From the NCBI GenBank assembly GCA_041391505.1, contig JAWKNW010000007.1, positions 160,166-224,165 of the forward strand: DNA of 64,000 nt. Reading direction: 5' to 3'. The DNA is from Rhodothermales bacterium. GTDB taxonomy: Bacteria > Bacteroidota > Rhodothermia > Rhodothermales > JAHQVL01. The stretch's first letter is position 1; each line of letters opens with the position of its first letter. Positions 33,696 through 43,247 of this stretch are shown one piece after another. The notes under the pieces are model-generated. The model was not told where the DNA came from. It saw only the letters and a program-made list of their open reading frames with translations, and did not search any database. A program made the position numbers and the translations under genes.

Positions 33696-36122
33696 ATGCA
33701 CTCCATCCACCGCTATCCCGCGCTGTATCTCGCCGCAGGACTGGCGGCCGGCATCGCCCTGGCGCCCCGGCTGCCCGCCTCGGGCTGTACCGCGGGCCTC
33801 GTGGGAGGCGCCTTCGCCGCCGCCGGGGTGCCGCTGGTGTACCGCCTGGCCGGCCGGCGGCTCGTCTCTCCCGCGCCGCTGACCGCCACCGCGCTCGTGG
33901 TGATTGCGGCGGCGTCTCTCGGCGCCGCCTCCTACCTGTCGTTCAATCGGCATGTGTTTGCGAACGAGGTGGCGCTACAACATGCGTCGGCGCCCGGGGC
34001 CGCCCTATTGTACGGCCGGGTGGCCGGCGTACCGAGGCGCGATTCGACGCGCACGGTGTTTACCCTGGCGATCGATTCCGTCGATGCCCTCCCGCGCCCG
34101 TCCCGTGCCAGCGGGTCGGTTCGGATCACGATACGGGATACGCTCTCGGGGCTGTCCGCGGGCCAGCGGATCCGCATCCGGGCCCGGATCTCGATTCCGC
34201 AGGGACAGCGCAATCCCCACGCGTTTTCGTACCGGGCGTATCTCGCGCACCAGGGCATCCATACGGTGGGCACCGTCGACACCCGCGCGGGGCTGGACGT
34301 ACTGGCGCCGGCGGCCGGCCTCGACCGTCGTCTCGACGCGGTCCGCCGGTTTATCGAGCGCGCGCTGGCGCACAGCGTACAGGCGCCGGAGGCGAGAGGG
34401 ATCGTGCGGGCCCTGTTGACGGGCAACCGGGATGACCTCGACCCCGAACGGATGGCGCAACTTTCGCGAACCGGTCTATCCCACCTGCTGGCCGTATCGG
34501 GGTTGCATGTGCTGCTGGTCGGTATGTTGCTCTACAGTCACCTGGGGCCGTTGCTTATGCGGTTTGGGATGTCGTGGCGGTGGATGGAATCGGCGAGGGC
34601 GGTCGCCACCCTCGCGGTGCTCGTGGGCTACGGCCTGCTCGTGGGAGGCCGGCCTTCGGTGGTTCGCGCGGTGGTCATGGCCGGCTCGGTGCTCGCCGGC
34701 CACCTTTTCCAGCGCCCCGTCTACCCGCTGAACGGTCTGGGGGTGGCGGGCGCCGCGTTGCTCATCATCCATCCGGCGTCGTTGTTCGACCTCGGTTTTC
34801 AGCTATCGTTCGCCGCCGTTGGAGCGATCGTCGGTTTCGGGGACGCATGGCAGCGCCGGATGCCGGCTTCAGTCCGCGACCATAGGGTCAGCGCATGGCT
34901 TTCCGGCATGCTGCTCGTCTCCGCGGCCGCCACGCTGGGTACGGCGCCCGTCATGGTGCGCCAGTGGGGGGAAGTGCCCGTGGCCGGCGTGCTGTTGAAC
35001 ATCCCGGCGATCCCCGCGGCGTCGCTGGCGCTGATCTGCGGCTTGTTGACGGTGCTTACTTATGGGCTGAACACAGGCATTTCGGAGGCCTTCGGCGCGG
35101 TCACGGAGCGGGCGGTGCAGGCGGTGGTGCTGGTGGCGGATCGGGGCGATGCGTGGCTGCCGTTTCTGCGCATCCCTGTGGCGTGGAACGGGGTAGCCGG
35201 CCTCGTGGTCTTCTGCGGCCTCCTGGGCATCCTGCATCCGGGGCTTTCGGCGCGGTGGCGCTGGCGTCTGGCGCTGGTAGCGCTGGCGGCGGTGTTGGGC
35301 TCGATGCTCGAGCAGGCGACGCGCGCGCCGGCGCTTACCGTCCTGTATTTCGATGTCGGTCAGGGCGACGCCGCGCTGGTCCGCTTTCCCAACGGGCGGC
35401 ACCTGCTGATCGACGCCGGGCCGGCGGACGGCTATGTCGATCAGGGCGAACGGACCATCCTGCCCTTCCTGCTTCACGCGGGGATCCGAAAGATCGACAC
35501 GGTGCTGCTGACGCACCCGCACAGCGATCACATCGGCGGTCTGCCGGCTGTTTTGCGGCGCGTGTCGGTCGGGCGCATCGTACTCAACATGGAGGACTAT
35601 GCCCATCCCACGATGCAGGACATCCAACAGCTGGCCGCGCGAAACGGCGTTCGTCTGCAGCAGGTGACGGCCGGCGACACCCTGGCGATCGATCCGACCG
35701 TCCATGCGCTCGTGCTGGCGCCGTCATCGGCTCCCTCCCTTTCCTCCAACCCGAACGAGCGGTCCGTCGTGCTGCGGGTCCAGTACGGGGATACCCGGTT
35801 CCTGTTCATGGGCGATGCCGAGGCCGGCGCGGAGCGTGAACTGGTCACGCGTTATCCGCAGCTCTTGCGCGCGGAGGCGATCAAGGTCGGTCACCATGGA
35901 TCCCGAACGAGCAGCACGGCGGGGATGGTCGACCGCGTGGCCGTGGCTTCGGGCGGGAGAGCGGTGGTGAGCGTGGCCCGCGTCAACCGCTACGGCCTGC
36001 CCGACGAAGACGTGCTGGCGCGGTGGGAAGCCGCCGGGGTGGATCTCCTCTCCACCGACCGCCGCGGCGCGATCTGGCTGCGCAGCGACGGGACGCAAGT
36101 TGCCGAACTCGACTGGCGGTGA
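33696..36122 (+). CDS. comEC: ComEC/Rec2 DNA-uptake channel
   Basis: ComEC carries single-stranded DNA across the inner membrane during natural transformation. The product of about 808 residues has the three expected parts: an N-terminal DUF4131/OB region (about 1-200), the Competence domain with many membrane helices (GIVRALLTGNRDDLDPERMAQLSRTGLSHLLAVSGLHVLLVGMLLY ...), and a C-terminal metallo-beta-lactamase-like domain (LYFDVGQGDAALVRFPNGRHLLIDAGPADG, LLTHPHSDHIGGLPA, KVGHHGSRTSS). The DxHxD-type metal motif is kept (HPHSDH). The frame is also open to an ATG at 33612; the hydrophobic start YPALYLAAGLAAG favours 33696. No other competence genes are nearby. Confidence 0.92.
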   Translation: MHSIHRYPALYLAAGLAAGIALAPRLPASGCTAGLVGGAFAAAGVPLVYRLAGRRLVSPAPLTATALVVIAAASLGAASYLSFNRHVFANEVALQHASAPGAALLYGRVAGVPRRDSTRTVFTLAIDSVDALPRPSRASGSVRITIRDTLSGLSAGQRIRIRARISIPQGQRNPHAFSYRAYLAHQGIHTVGTVDTRAGLDVLAPAAGLDRRLDAVRRFIERALAHSVQAPEARGIVRALLTGNRDDLDPERMAQLSRTGLSHLLAVSGLHVLLVGMLLYSHLGPLLMRFGMSWRWMESARAVATLAVLVGYGLLVGGRPSVVRAVVMAGSVLAGHLFQRPVYPLNGLGVAGAALLIIHPASLFDLGFQLSFAAVGAIVGFGDAWQRRMPASVRDHRVSAWLSGMLLVSAAATLGTAPVMVRQWGEVPVAGVLLNIPAIPAASLALICGLLTVLTYGLNTGISEAFGAVTERAVQAVVLVADRGDAWLPFLRIPVAWNGVAGLVVFCGLLGILHPGLSARWRWRLALVALAAVLGSMLEQATRAPALTVLYFDVGQGDAALVRFPNGRHLLIDAGPADGYVDQGERTILPFLLHAGIRKIDTVLLTHPHSDHIGGLPAVLRRVSVGRIVLNMEDYAHPTMQDIQQLAARNGVRLQQVTAGDTLAIDPTVHALVLAPSSAPSLSSNPNERSVVLRVQYGDTRFLFMGDAEAGAERELVTRYPQLLRAEAIKVGHHGSRTSSTAGMVDRVAVASGGRAVVSVARVNRYGLPDEDVLARWEAAGVDLLSTDRRGAIWLRSDGTQVAELDWR

Positions 36123-36965
36123 TCAGCTCTCCAGGAAGAGCGGGATCGGGCTTTCCTCGAGGAGCGCTTCCGTGGTGGAGCCGAAAGCCAGTTTGTGGAG
36201 CATGTGCTGCGAATGCGCGCCGGCGACCACGAGATCCGCCTCGTAGGACACCGCATAATCCAGTATTTCCTTTTTCGGGTCATCGCCCACCAGGCTCATG
36301 GAGTGGGTCGTGTAGCCGTAGGCGTTCAGATAGCCTTTCGCGAGGTTGAGCACGAGTTCAGACTCGTCGTGCTCGCGTTCCTTGCACACGTGGACGACCT
36401 GGACTTCAAGGTCCAGTCCGAAGGGAGAAAACTGGGCGAACCGTTGCATGGCGCGCGCCGAGGCGACGCTGCGGTCGTAGGCCACGACCACCTTGCGGAT
36501 GGGTTTGTACGTGTCGCCGACAATAAAAACCGGCGCGGACGTCCCCTTGACCACGCGCACGAGGGTTTCCGTGCGTTCGTTCGGGTGGCCGTAGAAAAAA
36601 TGCGGGGTGCGGCCTACCACGAGCAGGTCGTGGTATTTCATGTCTTCCAGAATCCGCTCGAAGGGAACGCCTTCCTGGACTTCGTCGGCGTAGCGCACGC
36701 CGGCCTTCGCAAAGGTGGCTTCGAACTCCTTGATCAGTTCCTGGGCTCGCGCACGCGTCTCGTTGGTGAGGCGTTCGCGCAGACGTTCAGCATAATACAT
36801 GCTTCCTATCCCCCCGCCCGAACTGCTCGATCCGATGGCGGCGAGGTCGATGCAGGCGAGACCTGTCACTTCCGCCTCATGACGCTGGGCGATGTCGATC
36901 GCGTAACGGCTTGCGATGGGTGTGTCTTCGTCGGGGTCGAGGGCTACGAGAATCCTTTTGAGCAT
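36123..36965 (-). CDS. Tandem-domain universal stress protein (UspA family)
   Basis: The 280-residue product holds two Usp domains: the first starts MLKRILVALDPDEDTPIASRYAIDIAQRHEAEVTGL and ends with DLLVVGRTPHFF ... SAPVFIVG; the second begins KVVVAYDRSVASARAMQRFAQFSPFG and ends DLVVAGAHSQHMLHKLAFGSTTEALLEESPIPLFLES with the G-x2-x9-G-S/T ATP-type motif. It is convergent with comEC with no gap between stop codons. Its 5' end faces the candidate origin. Confidence 0.87.
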   Translation of the reverse strand: MLKRILVALDPDEDTPIASRYAIDIAQRHEAEVTGLACIDLAAIGSSSSGGGIGSMYYAERLRERLTNETRARAQELIKEFEATFAKAGVRYADEVQEGVPFERILEDMKYHDLLVVGRTPHFFYGHPNERTETLVRVVKGTSAPVFIVGDTYKPIRKVVVAYDRSVASARAMQRFAQFSPFGLDLEVQVVHVCKEREHDESELVLNLAKGYLNAYGYTTHSMSLVGDDPKKEILDYAVSYEADLVVAGAHSQHMLHKLAFGSTTEALLEESPIPLFLES

Positions 36966-37040
36966 GGTCTTACGGATGGTGGACGAATGTGCCGGGAGGT
37001 GGGAAAAAGCTTCCTATCCACATTTCGTTCTTCCTCTAAC

Positions 37041-37094
37041 TAATAAGTAAATATATATAAGAGTAGTAAGGGTAGTAGTAGGGGCTGTGGATAA
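37041..37094 (-). promoter_or_regulatory. Basal unwinding module: DnaA-trio tract next to a perfect DnaA box
   Basis: Read on the minus strand, the order is TTATCCACA (37094-37086), a short GC stretch GCCC, then CTA-CTA-CTA-CCC-TTA-CTA (37081-37064) and an AT-rich run TTATATATATTTACTTATTA (about 37060-37041). This is the order of the bacterial basal origin described from Bacillus: DnaA box, GC-rich spacer, DnaA-trios (3'-GAT/AAT-5' on the opposite strand), AT-rich opening site. DnaA would load from the box onto the trio strand and open the AT-rich tract leftwards. Confidence 0.78.
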
Positions 37095-37426
37095 GTGGAT
37101 TACTCCGGAATGCACATTGCGCTCTGGAGTATGTTGGAAAGTAGGGCGTTTATCCCCGGAATATCCACAGGTATTGACCGTAATCGCGTATCGGTTTTTG
37201 TCCTACAGCGAGGGGCGGGACAACGATGTCCACGTATCCACAGTAATCCACAGCCGCGCGGGCGGATCGCGGTCCCGGCTGTGCACATCCGAACCGGTTG
37301 TGGATTGATCGGGATAGGTTGTGTGGATGCGGAAGTTTTTTCCACCGCTTTGCACAGCGTTCTCGGATGTGGATATCCGGATGGGGTTGCGCACGGCTTA
37401 TCCACAGGGTTGTACACGAATCCACA
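37041..37426. other. Candidate chromosomal origin oriC with a DnaA-box cluster
   Basis: The 590-base gap between the Usp gene and the transporter gene holds two perfect DnaA boxes, TGTGGATAA (37086-37094, minus orientation) and TTATCCACA (37398-37406). Four more differ from TTATCCACA by one base: ATATCCACA 37161-37169, GTATCCACA 37234-37242, TAATCCACA 37244-37252 and the inverted copy at 37368-37376. Three differ by two bases: 37299-37307 (inverted), 37322-37330 (inverted) and 37418-37426. An AT-rich tract (37041-37060) lies at the left edge. No plausible gene is found. The origin is about 36 kb from dnaA, as is common in Bacteroidota. Confidence 0.88.
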
Positions 37427-37555
37427 GGCTGTTTTGAAACGGCTCCCTGCGAATTTCCCGCCAATCTCCCCGCATCTGAAACACCGAACGCGCCAAGGGC
37501 AGTTTGAAGTGCAACGCCATTACGCCGACACGGCACCCACGTTCTTCTCCTCCCT

Positions 37556-39757
37556 ATGCAGCTGAGCATCCCATTTCTCAACAAGGTCCAGTCCAACGGC
37601 TCCAAGAAGTTTGGCACGTTCGAAGGCGTCTTCATGCCGACGCTCCTCACCATTCTCGGGGCGGTGATGTACCTCCGCGTCGGCTGGGTGGTTGGCAATG
37701 CGGGGTTGCTCGGTGGGTTGTTGATCGTGCTGCTGGCCAACACAATCACCTTTTGCACCGGCCTCTCGATATCAACGGTCGCGACGAACATCCGGGTTGG
37801 CGCCGGCGGCTCGTTTTCGATCATATCCCAGTCGCTGGGGCTGGAAGTGGGCGGCAGCGTCAACCTCCCCTTTTATCTCGCGCAGTCGATCTCCGTCGCG
37901 TTCTACATCTTCGCCTTCACCGAGGGCTGGCTTTCGATTTTCCCGGAGCATCCGGCGGTGCTGGTCCTGTTCGGGTCGTACGGGGCCTGTTTTCTCGTCG
38001 CCTACATCAGCGTGGGTTTTGCGGCCCGGCTTCGCTATCCGATCATGCTGATCGTCGGTTTTTCGCTGATCGCGGCCTATATGGGGACGTTCGATACGTT
38101 TCGTCCCGCGCCGCTCGAAACGCCTCAGCTCTGGGGAGCTTTCCCGGAGGGGTCGTTCTGGCAGGTGTTCGCGGTATTTTTCCCTGCGGTGACGGGCATC
38201 CTGGCCGGCGTCAACATGTCGGGCACGCTGGCCAATCCGCGAAAGAGTATTCCGACCGGGACGATGGCGGCGGTGGTGGTATCGATGGTCATCTATCTGG
38301 CGCTGACTTACTGGGTATCGATCGTAGCGACGCCGGAGGAGCTGGTCGACAAGCTGACGATCATGGTCGACCGCGCGGCGTTTGGCTGGGCGATCCAGGC
38401 CGGCATCCTGGCGGCCACGTTTTCAGCCGCGCTCAACTCGCTCGTCGGCGCTCCGCGGGTGCTGCAGGCGATGGCGGCGCACGATGTCGTGCCGTTCGGC
38501 GAGGTGCTGGCGCGGGAATCCAAAAGCGGTGAACCGCGACAGGCCATGTTTCTGACGGGCATCATCGGGATTGCGACGATCCTTTTCGGTTTATCCGGCA
38601 ACGGGCTGAACCGGATCGCCCCGCTCATGACGATGTTCTTCCTGATCACGTACGCCGTGCTCAACGCGGTCGTCCTGATCGAGCAATCGCTGAGCCTCAC
38701 CAGCTTTCGCCCGCTGTTCAAGATACCCCGGCTGGTGCCTTTGATCGGGCTCGTGGGATCGGTCAGCGCGATGTATCTGATCAACCCGATGTTCAGCCTG
38801 GTGGCGACGGTGGTGATTTTTTCGGTCTACCAGTACCTCTCGCAGCGGCATCTGACGGCGCCCTGGAGCGACGTGCGCAGCGGCATGTTCGTGACCGTGG
38901 CGGAGTGGGCGGCGAAGCGCACGTTGAGCCTGCCTTCCGGGCTGGACCGGGCCTGGAAGCCGAGCCTGCTGGTCCCGGTGCAGACGGCCGCCTCGATCCG
39001 GTATAGTTACCGGTTTCTCACGGCGATCACGAAGCCCAACGGATCGCTCCACATCGTGGGGATCTATACGGAAGAGACCCGGGAGCAACTCGAAGGCCTG
39101 AACGGCTACAGGCAGGCGTTTTCCAACGACGGCATTTTCACACGCGTCGCGCTGCTCCACTCGCGCGGGTTTCGGTATACGCTGCAGACCGCGATGGAGA
39201 TGTCGACGAGTTCGTTTTTCAGGCCGAACACCCTGTTCCTGCCGATCGACCCCGAGATGACGCGCGGGAAGATGCAGTTTATCGTCGAGCAGGCCGCGGT
39301 GAATCAACTCGGCCTCATCCTCTATGTCGATCATCCGGACACGGCGCTGGGACGCGAGCAGGTCATCAACGTGTGGATGCGGGAGCAGAGTCCGGACTGG
39401 CAGATCGGGTTGCGGTTGCCGAACCTGGATCTTTCGCTGCTGCTCGCCTATCAGCTGGCGCGCAACTGGGAGGGGCAGATCAACCTGATCACGGTCGTGG
39501 GCGACGAGTCGGAGCGCAAGAACGCCGAGCAGTATTTGCAGACGTTGCTGGATCTCGGCCGCATGCCGGCGTCGACCGTGCCGATCGTCGGGGTCGGCTC
39601 CTTCGACGCCTTCCTCAAACAGGTGCCCCAGGCCGACATCAACATCTTCGGCGTCCAGGAACAGGTGAACCTGGAATTCCTGAAGCGCATGTCGGCGCGG
39701 ACCGAGTCATCCTGCGCGTTCGTGCGCGACTCGGGGTACGAGAGCGCGCTGGTTTGA
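37556..39757 (+). CDS. Cation-chloride cotransporter-like APC superfamily permease
   Basis: The 733-residue product starts FGTFEGVFMPTLLTILGAVMYLRVGWVVGNAG, the hallmark of bacterial Na-K-Cl cotransporter-like proteins in the APC superfamily. About twelve membrane segments fill residues 25-440, with GAGGSFSIISQSLGLEVGGSVNLPFYLAQS, FFPAVTGILAGVNMSGTLANPRKSIPTGT and SAALNSLVGAPRVLQAMA. The last about 290 residues are a soluble cytoplasmic domain. Likely role: ion uptake or osmotic balance; the ions cannot be read from sequence. Its start is only about 130 bases from the last DnaA-box-like site. Confidence 0.85.
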   Translation: MQLSIPFLNKVQSNGSKKFGTFEGVFMPTLLTILGAVMYLRVGWVVGNAGLLGGLLIVLLANTITFCTGLSISTVATNIRVGAGGSFSIISQSLGLEVGGSVNLPFYLAQSISVAFYIFAFTEGWLSIFPEHPAVLVLFGSYGACFLVAYISVGFAARLRYPIMLIVGFSLIAAYMGTFDTFRPAPLETPQLWGAFPEGSFWQVFAVFFPAVTGILAGVNMSGTLANPRKSIPTGTMAAVVVSMVIYLALTYWVSIVATPEELVDKLTIMVDRAAFGWAIQAGILAATFSAALNSLVGAPRVLQAMAAHDVVPFGEVLARESKSGEPRQAMFLTGIIGIATILFGLSGNGLNRIAPLMTMFFLITYAVLNAVVLIEQSLSLTSFRPLFKIPRLVPLIGLVGSVSAMYLINPMFSLVATVVIFSVYQYLSQRHLTAPWSDVRSGMFVTVAEWAAKRTLSLPSGLDRAWKPSLLVPVQTAASIRYSYRFLTAITKPNGSLHIVGIYTEETREQLEGLNGYRQAFSNDGIFTRVALLHSRGFRYTLQTAMEMSTSSFFRPNTLFLPIDPEMTRGKMQFIVEQAAVNQLGLILYVDHPDTALGREQVINVWMREQSPDWQIGLRLPNLDLSLLLAYQLARNWEGQINLITVVGDESERKNAEQYLQTLLDLGRMPASTVPIVGVGSFDAFLKQVPQADINIFGVQEQVNLEFLKRMSARTESSCAFVRDSGYESALV

Positions 39758-39773
39758 GAAGGCCTGGACGTGC

Positions 39774-39821
39774 GGGGGCGGGGTGATGGCCGGCCTCGGC
39801 TGAAGCCGCCGCCCCGCCCCC
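39774..39821. terminator. GC-rich hairpin between convergent genes
   Basis: GGGGGCGGGG (39774-39783) pairs perfectly with CCCCGCCCCC (39812-39821); the 28-base loop holds a smaller CGGC/GCCG hairpin. It lies between the convergent transporter and pgi stops. There is no T tract, so it may stop transcription poorly by itself or protect 3' ends. Confidence 0.4.
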
Positions 39822-39832
39822 ATCCCATCATC

Positions 39833-41152
39833 TCACGGTTTGCCGAGCAGGCTGAACATCTCCTTCTTGTACGCCTCGACGCCCGGCTGGTCGAACGGGT
39901 TGACGCCGAGCAGGTAGCCGCTGACGGCCACCGCGTGTTCGAAGAAGTAGTAGGCTTCGCCGATCGTGTTCGGCGAGATGTCGCTGAGCCAGAGCGTCAT
40001 GTTCGGAACGCCGCCGTCGGTATGGGCCTTGGACGTGCCTTCGTAGGCCTTGCGGTTGATTTCCGAATAGGACTTGCCCGTCAGGTAGTTCAGCTTGTCG
40101 AGGTTGCCATCCATCGACGGGACGATCACATCTCCGTCATCGTCTTCCGCCATCAGGAAGGTTTCGATGAGCTTGCGCTGACCTTCCTGGACGTATTGCC
40201 CCACCGAGTGGAGGTCCGTCGAGTACTGGAGCGAGACCGGGAAGAGGCCTTTGTGCTCCTTGCCTTCGCTTTCGCCGAAGAGTTGCTGCCACCATCCGCC
40301 GATGCCGCTGAGCCGCGGTTCGAACGTGGCGAGGACTTCGGTGGCATAGCCTTCCTGCGAGAGCAGGTAGCGGTAGCCGGCATACTCCAGCGCGATGTTG
40401 TCGTCGGTCAGTTGCGAATACGTTTTGCAGGCCGAGACCGCGCCGTAAAACAGCGAGCGGATGTCCACGCCGGCGACGGCGATCGGAAGGAGTCCGACCG
40501 GCGTGAGCACCGAGAACCGGCCCCCCACATCGGGCGGGATGACGTATTTCTTGTAGCCGCGCTGCTGCTGGAGCTGGTTGAGCGCGCCGCTCTCGGGGTC
40601 GGTGGTGACCACGATCCGGCTGTCGGCGTCGGTGAAGCGTTCTTCCATCCAGCCGCGCAGGAAGCGGAACGCCAGCGCCGGCTCGAGCGTGGTGCCGCTC
40701 TTGGAAATCACATTGAGGTAGACCGACTTGCCTTCGAGGTAGGCGAGCAGCTGCCGGATGTAGGCGCCGCTCATATGGTGGCCGGCGAACAGGATTTCCG
40801 GGCTTGCCTCGCGGTCATCCGCCGCGGAGGCGCCGGCGGACGCCATGGCCGCTTTCGTATTGAAATACGGCGTCAGCGCCTGGATGGTGGCCATCGCGCC
40901 GAGGTACGAGCCGCCGATGCCGATGGTGACGAGCACGTCCGCGCGTTCGCGGATTTCTTCGGCCTTGGCGGCGATGTCCTCGATCAGGGCGTCGTTCGGG
41001 TTGAGGAGGAGATCCCGCCAGCCCAGAAACTCGTGGCCGGCGCCGTTTTTGTCGATGAGCGTGCGGTGCGCCGCCTCGATGCGCGGGCGCAGCGCGGAAA
41101 GGGCACCGTCTTTAAGAAAAGAAGCCGCCGAATGGGTTTGGAGACGAATCAT
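39833..41152 (-). CDS. pgi: Glucose-6-phosphate isomerase
   Basis: Interconverts glucose-6-phosphate and fructose-6-phosphate. The 439-residue product is the shorter form found in many bacteria. It has VLVTIGIGGSYLGAMATIQAL (substrate phosphate site), ISKSGTTLEPALAFRFLRGWME (SGTT phosphate loop), a GVDIRSLFYGA segment, SLQYSTDLHSVGQYVQEGQR with the catalytic-type Glu/His region, and a C-terminal GVNPFDQPGVEAYKKEMFSLLGKP, the classic PGI signature ending with the conserved Lys. It stands alone, divergent from moeA. Confidence 0.95.
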   Translation of the reverse strand: MIRLQTHSAASFLKDGALSALRPRIEAAHRTLIDKNGAGHEFLGWRDLLLNPNDALIEDIAAKAEEIRERADVLVTIGIGGSYLGAMATIQALTPYFNTKAAMASAGASAADDREASPEILFAGHHMSGAYIRQLLAYLEGKSVYLNVISKSGTTLEPALAFRFLRGWMEERFTDADSRIVVTTDPESGALNQLQQQRGYKKYVIPPDVGGRFSVLTPVGLLPIAVAGVDIRSLFYGAVSACKTYSQLTDDNIALEYAGYRYLLSQEGYATEVLATFEPRLSGIGGWWQQLFGESEGKEHKGLFPVSLQYSTDLHSVGQYVQEGQRKLIETFLMAEDDDGDVIVPSMDGNLDKLNYLTGKSYSEINRKAYEGTSKAHTDGGVPNMTLWLSDISPNTIGEAYYFFEHAVAVSGYLLGVNPFDQPGVEAYKKEMFSLLGKP

Positions 41153-41336
41153 GAACGTTCCTCAGGGGGATTTATGCGATTCATGGTACATTGCGGTCCA
41201 GACGGTCCGCCTACCGGATCGTAGGTTATAAAATAGCATGCGCGTCAGCGAACCGTATCCCCAGCCGGCGTCGCGTGGCCACATCATGATAAGTCAGTAA
41301 ACTACTTCGATAATCGCCTGGTCCCGGAAATACTTT

Positions 41337-42557
41337 ATGGAAACCCTTCTGACGGTAGAAAATGCGAGATCGAGGATTCTGGAGACGGTCGCCGCGCAGC
41401 CGATCGACCGGGTCGGGTTGCAGGATAGCCTGTACCTGACACTCGCCGAAGCCGTGCGCAGCGACGACGACATTCCCCCGTTCGCCAACTCGGCGATGGA
41501 CGGGTACGCGGTGCGATCGGACGACGTCGCCGGAGGCGAGGCGGTCCTCGAGGTCATCGACGAGATCCCGGCCGGCTCGGTGTCGGCGCTCACGCTCCGC
41601 GCCGGCACCTGCGCGCGGATCATGACCGGCGCGGCCGTGCCCGCCGGCGCCGACGCCATCGCCCAGGTCGAATGGACCGAGGCGCTGCCCGACGGGCGCG
41701 TTCGCATCCTCCGGGCGCCCGCCGCCGGCATGCACGTGCGCCCCGCCGGACAGGACGCGAAGCGTGGCCAGCGGATGATCGAGGCCGGCGAGTTGATCAC
41801 GCCGCCGGCGATCGGGATGCTGGCGACGCTCGGGTACGGCACGGTCGCCGTCCGCCGGCCCCCCCGCGTGGCGGTGATCGCCACCGGCGACGAACTCCTG
41901 GATCCCGCGGAGCCGCTTTCGCCAGGCAAGATCCGCAATTCGAGCGGATACGCTCTCGCGGCGCAGGTCGTCGCCGCCGGCGGCGTGCCGCTGGCGCCGC
42001 TGCTCGCGCGCGACCATCCGGACAGCATCCGCGCCGTGATCCGCGAGGCGCTCGCGGCCGACGTGCTGGTGTTTTCGGGGGGCGTTTCCGTGGGCGACTA
42101 CGACCTGGTGAAGCAGCAGCTCGACGAGGCCGGCATGGAGTTGCTCTTCTGGAAGGTGAAACAACGGCCCGGCAAACCGCTCGCCTACGGGCTGCTCGAG
42201 GGCAAGCCGGTTTTTGGTCTCCCCGGCAACCCCGTTTCGTCGGCGATGTGTTTCGAGCAGTACGTGCGGCCGGCGCTCGCGCGCATGCTCGGGCGTAACG
42301 CCGTCCTTCGCCCGCGGCATCCGGCCATCCTCGCGGCGGCCACGGCCAAGGTCCCGGGATTGCATTTTTTTACGCGCGGCATCGCGACGTACGAAGCGGA
42401 CGGCCGCCTCACGGTGCGCGACACCGGCCCGCAGGCCTCCAACCTGTATTCCTCGGTGCTGGGGGCGAATTGCATCATCCATCTCCCGGAGGTGTGGACG
42501 GAAGCCCCGGCCGGCACGCCGGTCGACATCGAATGGCTGACCTGGGGCGCGATGTAG
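41337..42557 (+). CDS. moeA: Molybdopterin molybdotransferase MoeA
   Basis: MoeA inserts molybdate into adenylated molybdopterin. The 406-residue product has the usual four-domain layout: DDIPPFANSAMDGYAVRSDDV (conserved DxxPFxxSxMDGYA), IMTGAAVPAGADAIAQVEWTE, VRPAGQDAKRGQ, then the MogA-like domain with VAVIATGDELLDP, NSSGYAL, VFSGGVSVGDYDLVKQQL, KVKQRPGKPLAYG and FGLPGNPVSSAMCFEQYVRP. No other molybdenum-cofactor or molybdoenzyme genes are in the window. Confidence 0.94.
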   Translation: METLLTVENARSRILETVAAQPIDRVGLQDSLYLTLAEAVRSDDDIPPFANSAMDGYAVRSDDVAGGEAVLEVIDEIPAGSVSALTLRAGTCARIMTGAAVPAGADAIAQVEWTEALPDGRVRILRAPAAGMHVRPAGQDAKRGQRMIEAGELITPPAIGMLATLGYGTVAVRRPPRVAVIATGDELLDPAEPLSPGKIRNSSGYALAAQVVAAGGVPLAPLLARDHPDSIRAVIREALAADVLVFSGGVSVGDYDLVKQQLDEAGMELLFWKVKQRPGKPLAYGLLEGKPVFGLPGNPVSSAMCFEQYVRPALARMLGRNAVLRPRHPAILAAATAKVPGLHFFTRGIATYEADGRLTVRDTGPQASNLYSSVLGANCIIHLPEVWTEAPAGTPVDIEWLTWGAM

Positions 42558-42636
42558 GTCTGCCCGGATGGCGCGGTGTTTGCGAGGCCTATCCAGCCCC
42601 TCCCACGCACAACTCCACACCATCCCAAGAACCATC

Positions 42637-43230
42637 ATGTATCCCCATACAACGCGCCTCTCGGTAGTTCTCGCCGCGATCCTTCTCGTTGCGGCGGGTC
42701 TCACGGGTTGCGACTCGAACGATTCGCCGGAAGTCCGCATGAGCGTTCTACTCACGGACGCCCCACTCGACGACGTACTGGAAGCCAATGTGTCGATCGA
42801 CCGCGTCGAACTGCTCGACAGCACGGGCACGACGACGATCCTGATGGACGAGCCCGTCCGGCTGGATTTGCTTAAGCTGCGCGACGGCATCACGACGGAG
42901 CTGGCCAACCTGCCGGTGCTCGCCGGCGCCTACCGCCAGATCCGGTTCATCGTGGGCGATTCCGCCTTCGTGCTCCTGTCCGACTCGACCATGGAGGAAC
43001 TGAAGATTCCTTCGGGCGAAACGACCGGCATCAAGCTCATGGACCTGCCGACGTTCGAACTCGACGAGACGGACGATCTGGTGACGATCACGATCGACTT
43101 CGACGCCGAAAAGTCGTTTTTGAAAGCCGGCAATTCCGGGAAGTATATCTTCAAGCCGGTCCTGAAGCCGATCTCGATCGAGATCGACGGCGAGATGATC
43201 GAGGTGCCGGCCGATAGCACCCAGGGCTGA
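42637..43230 (+). CDS. DUF4382 lipoprotein
   Basis: The 197-residue product starts MYPHTTRLSVVLAAILLVAAGLTGCDSNDS, a type II signal peptide with lipobox LTGC. The mature region, VRMSVLLTDAPLDDVLEANVSIDRVELL, followed by VRLDLLKLRDGITTELANLPVLAGAYRQIRFIV and TIDFDAEKSFLKAGNSGKYIFKPVLKPI, matches the DUF4382 family of unknown function, common in Bacteroidota and archaea. The upstream in-frame codon at 42568 would hide the signal peptide. A bidirectional terminator follows. Confidence 0.85.
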   Translation: MYPHTTRLSVVLAAILLVAAGLTGCDSNDSPEVRMSVLLTDAPLDDVLEANVSIDRVELLDSTGTTTILMDEPVRLDLLKLRDGITTELANLPVLAGAYRQIRFIVGDSAFVLLSDSTMEELKIPSGETTGIKLMDLPTFELDETDDLVTITIDFDAEKSFLKAGNSGKYIFKPVLKPISIEIDGEMIEVPADSTQG

Positions 43231-43247
43231 CGCCCGAGCGATCTGCA

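Noticed and set aside
37087..37565. Several open frames inside the DnaA-box cluster
   Set aside because: They encode low-quality proteins rich in Arg, Gly and Cys with no family look, overlap each other and consist largely of DnaA-box sequence. The region reads as an origin.
41226..42908. 560-codon minus-strand open frame opposite moeA
   Set aside because: moeA is complete with all motifs on the plus strand; the antisense frame is Arg/Gly-rich with no motif.
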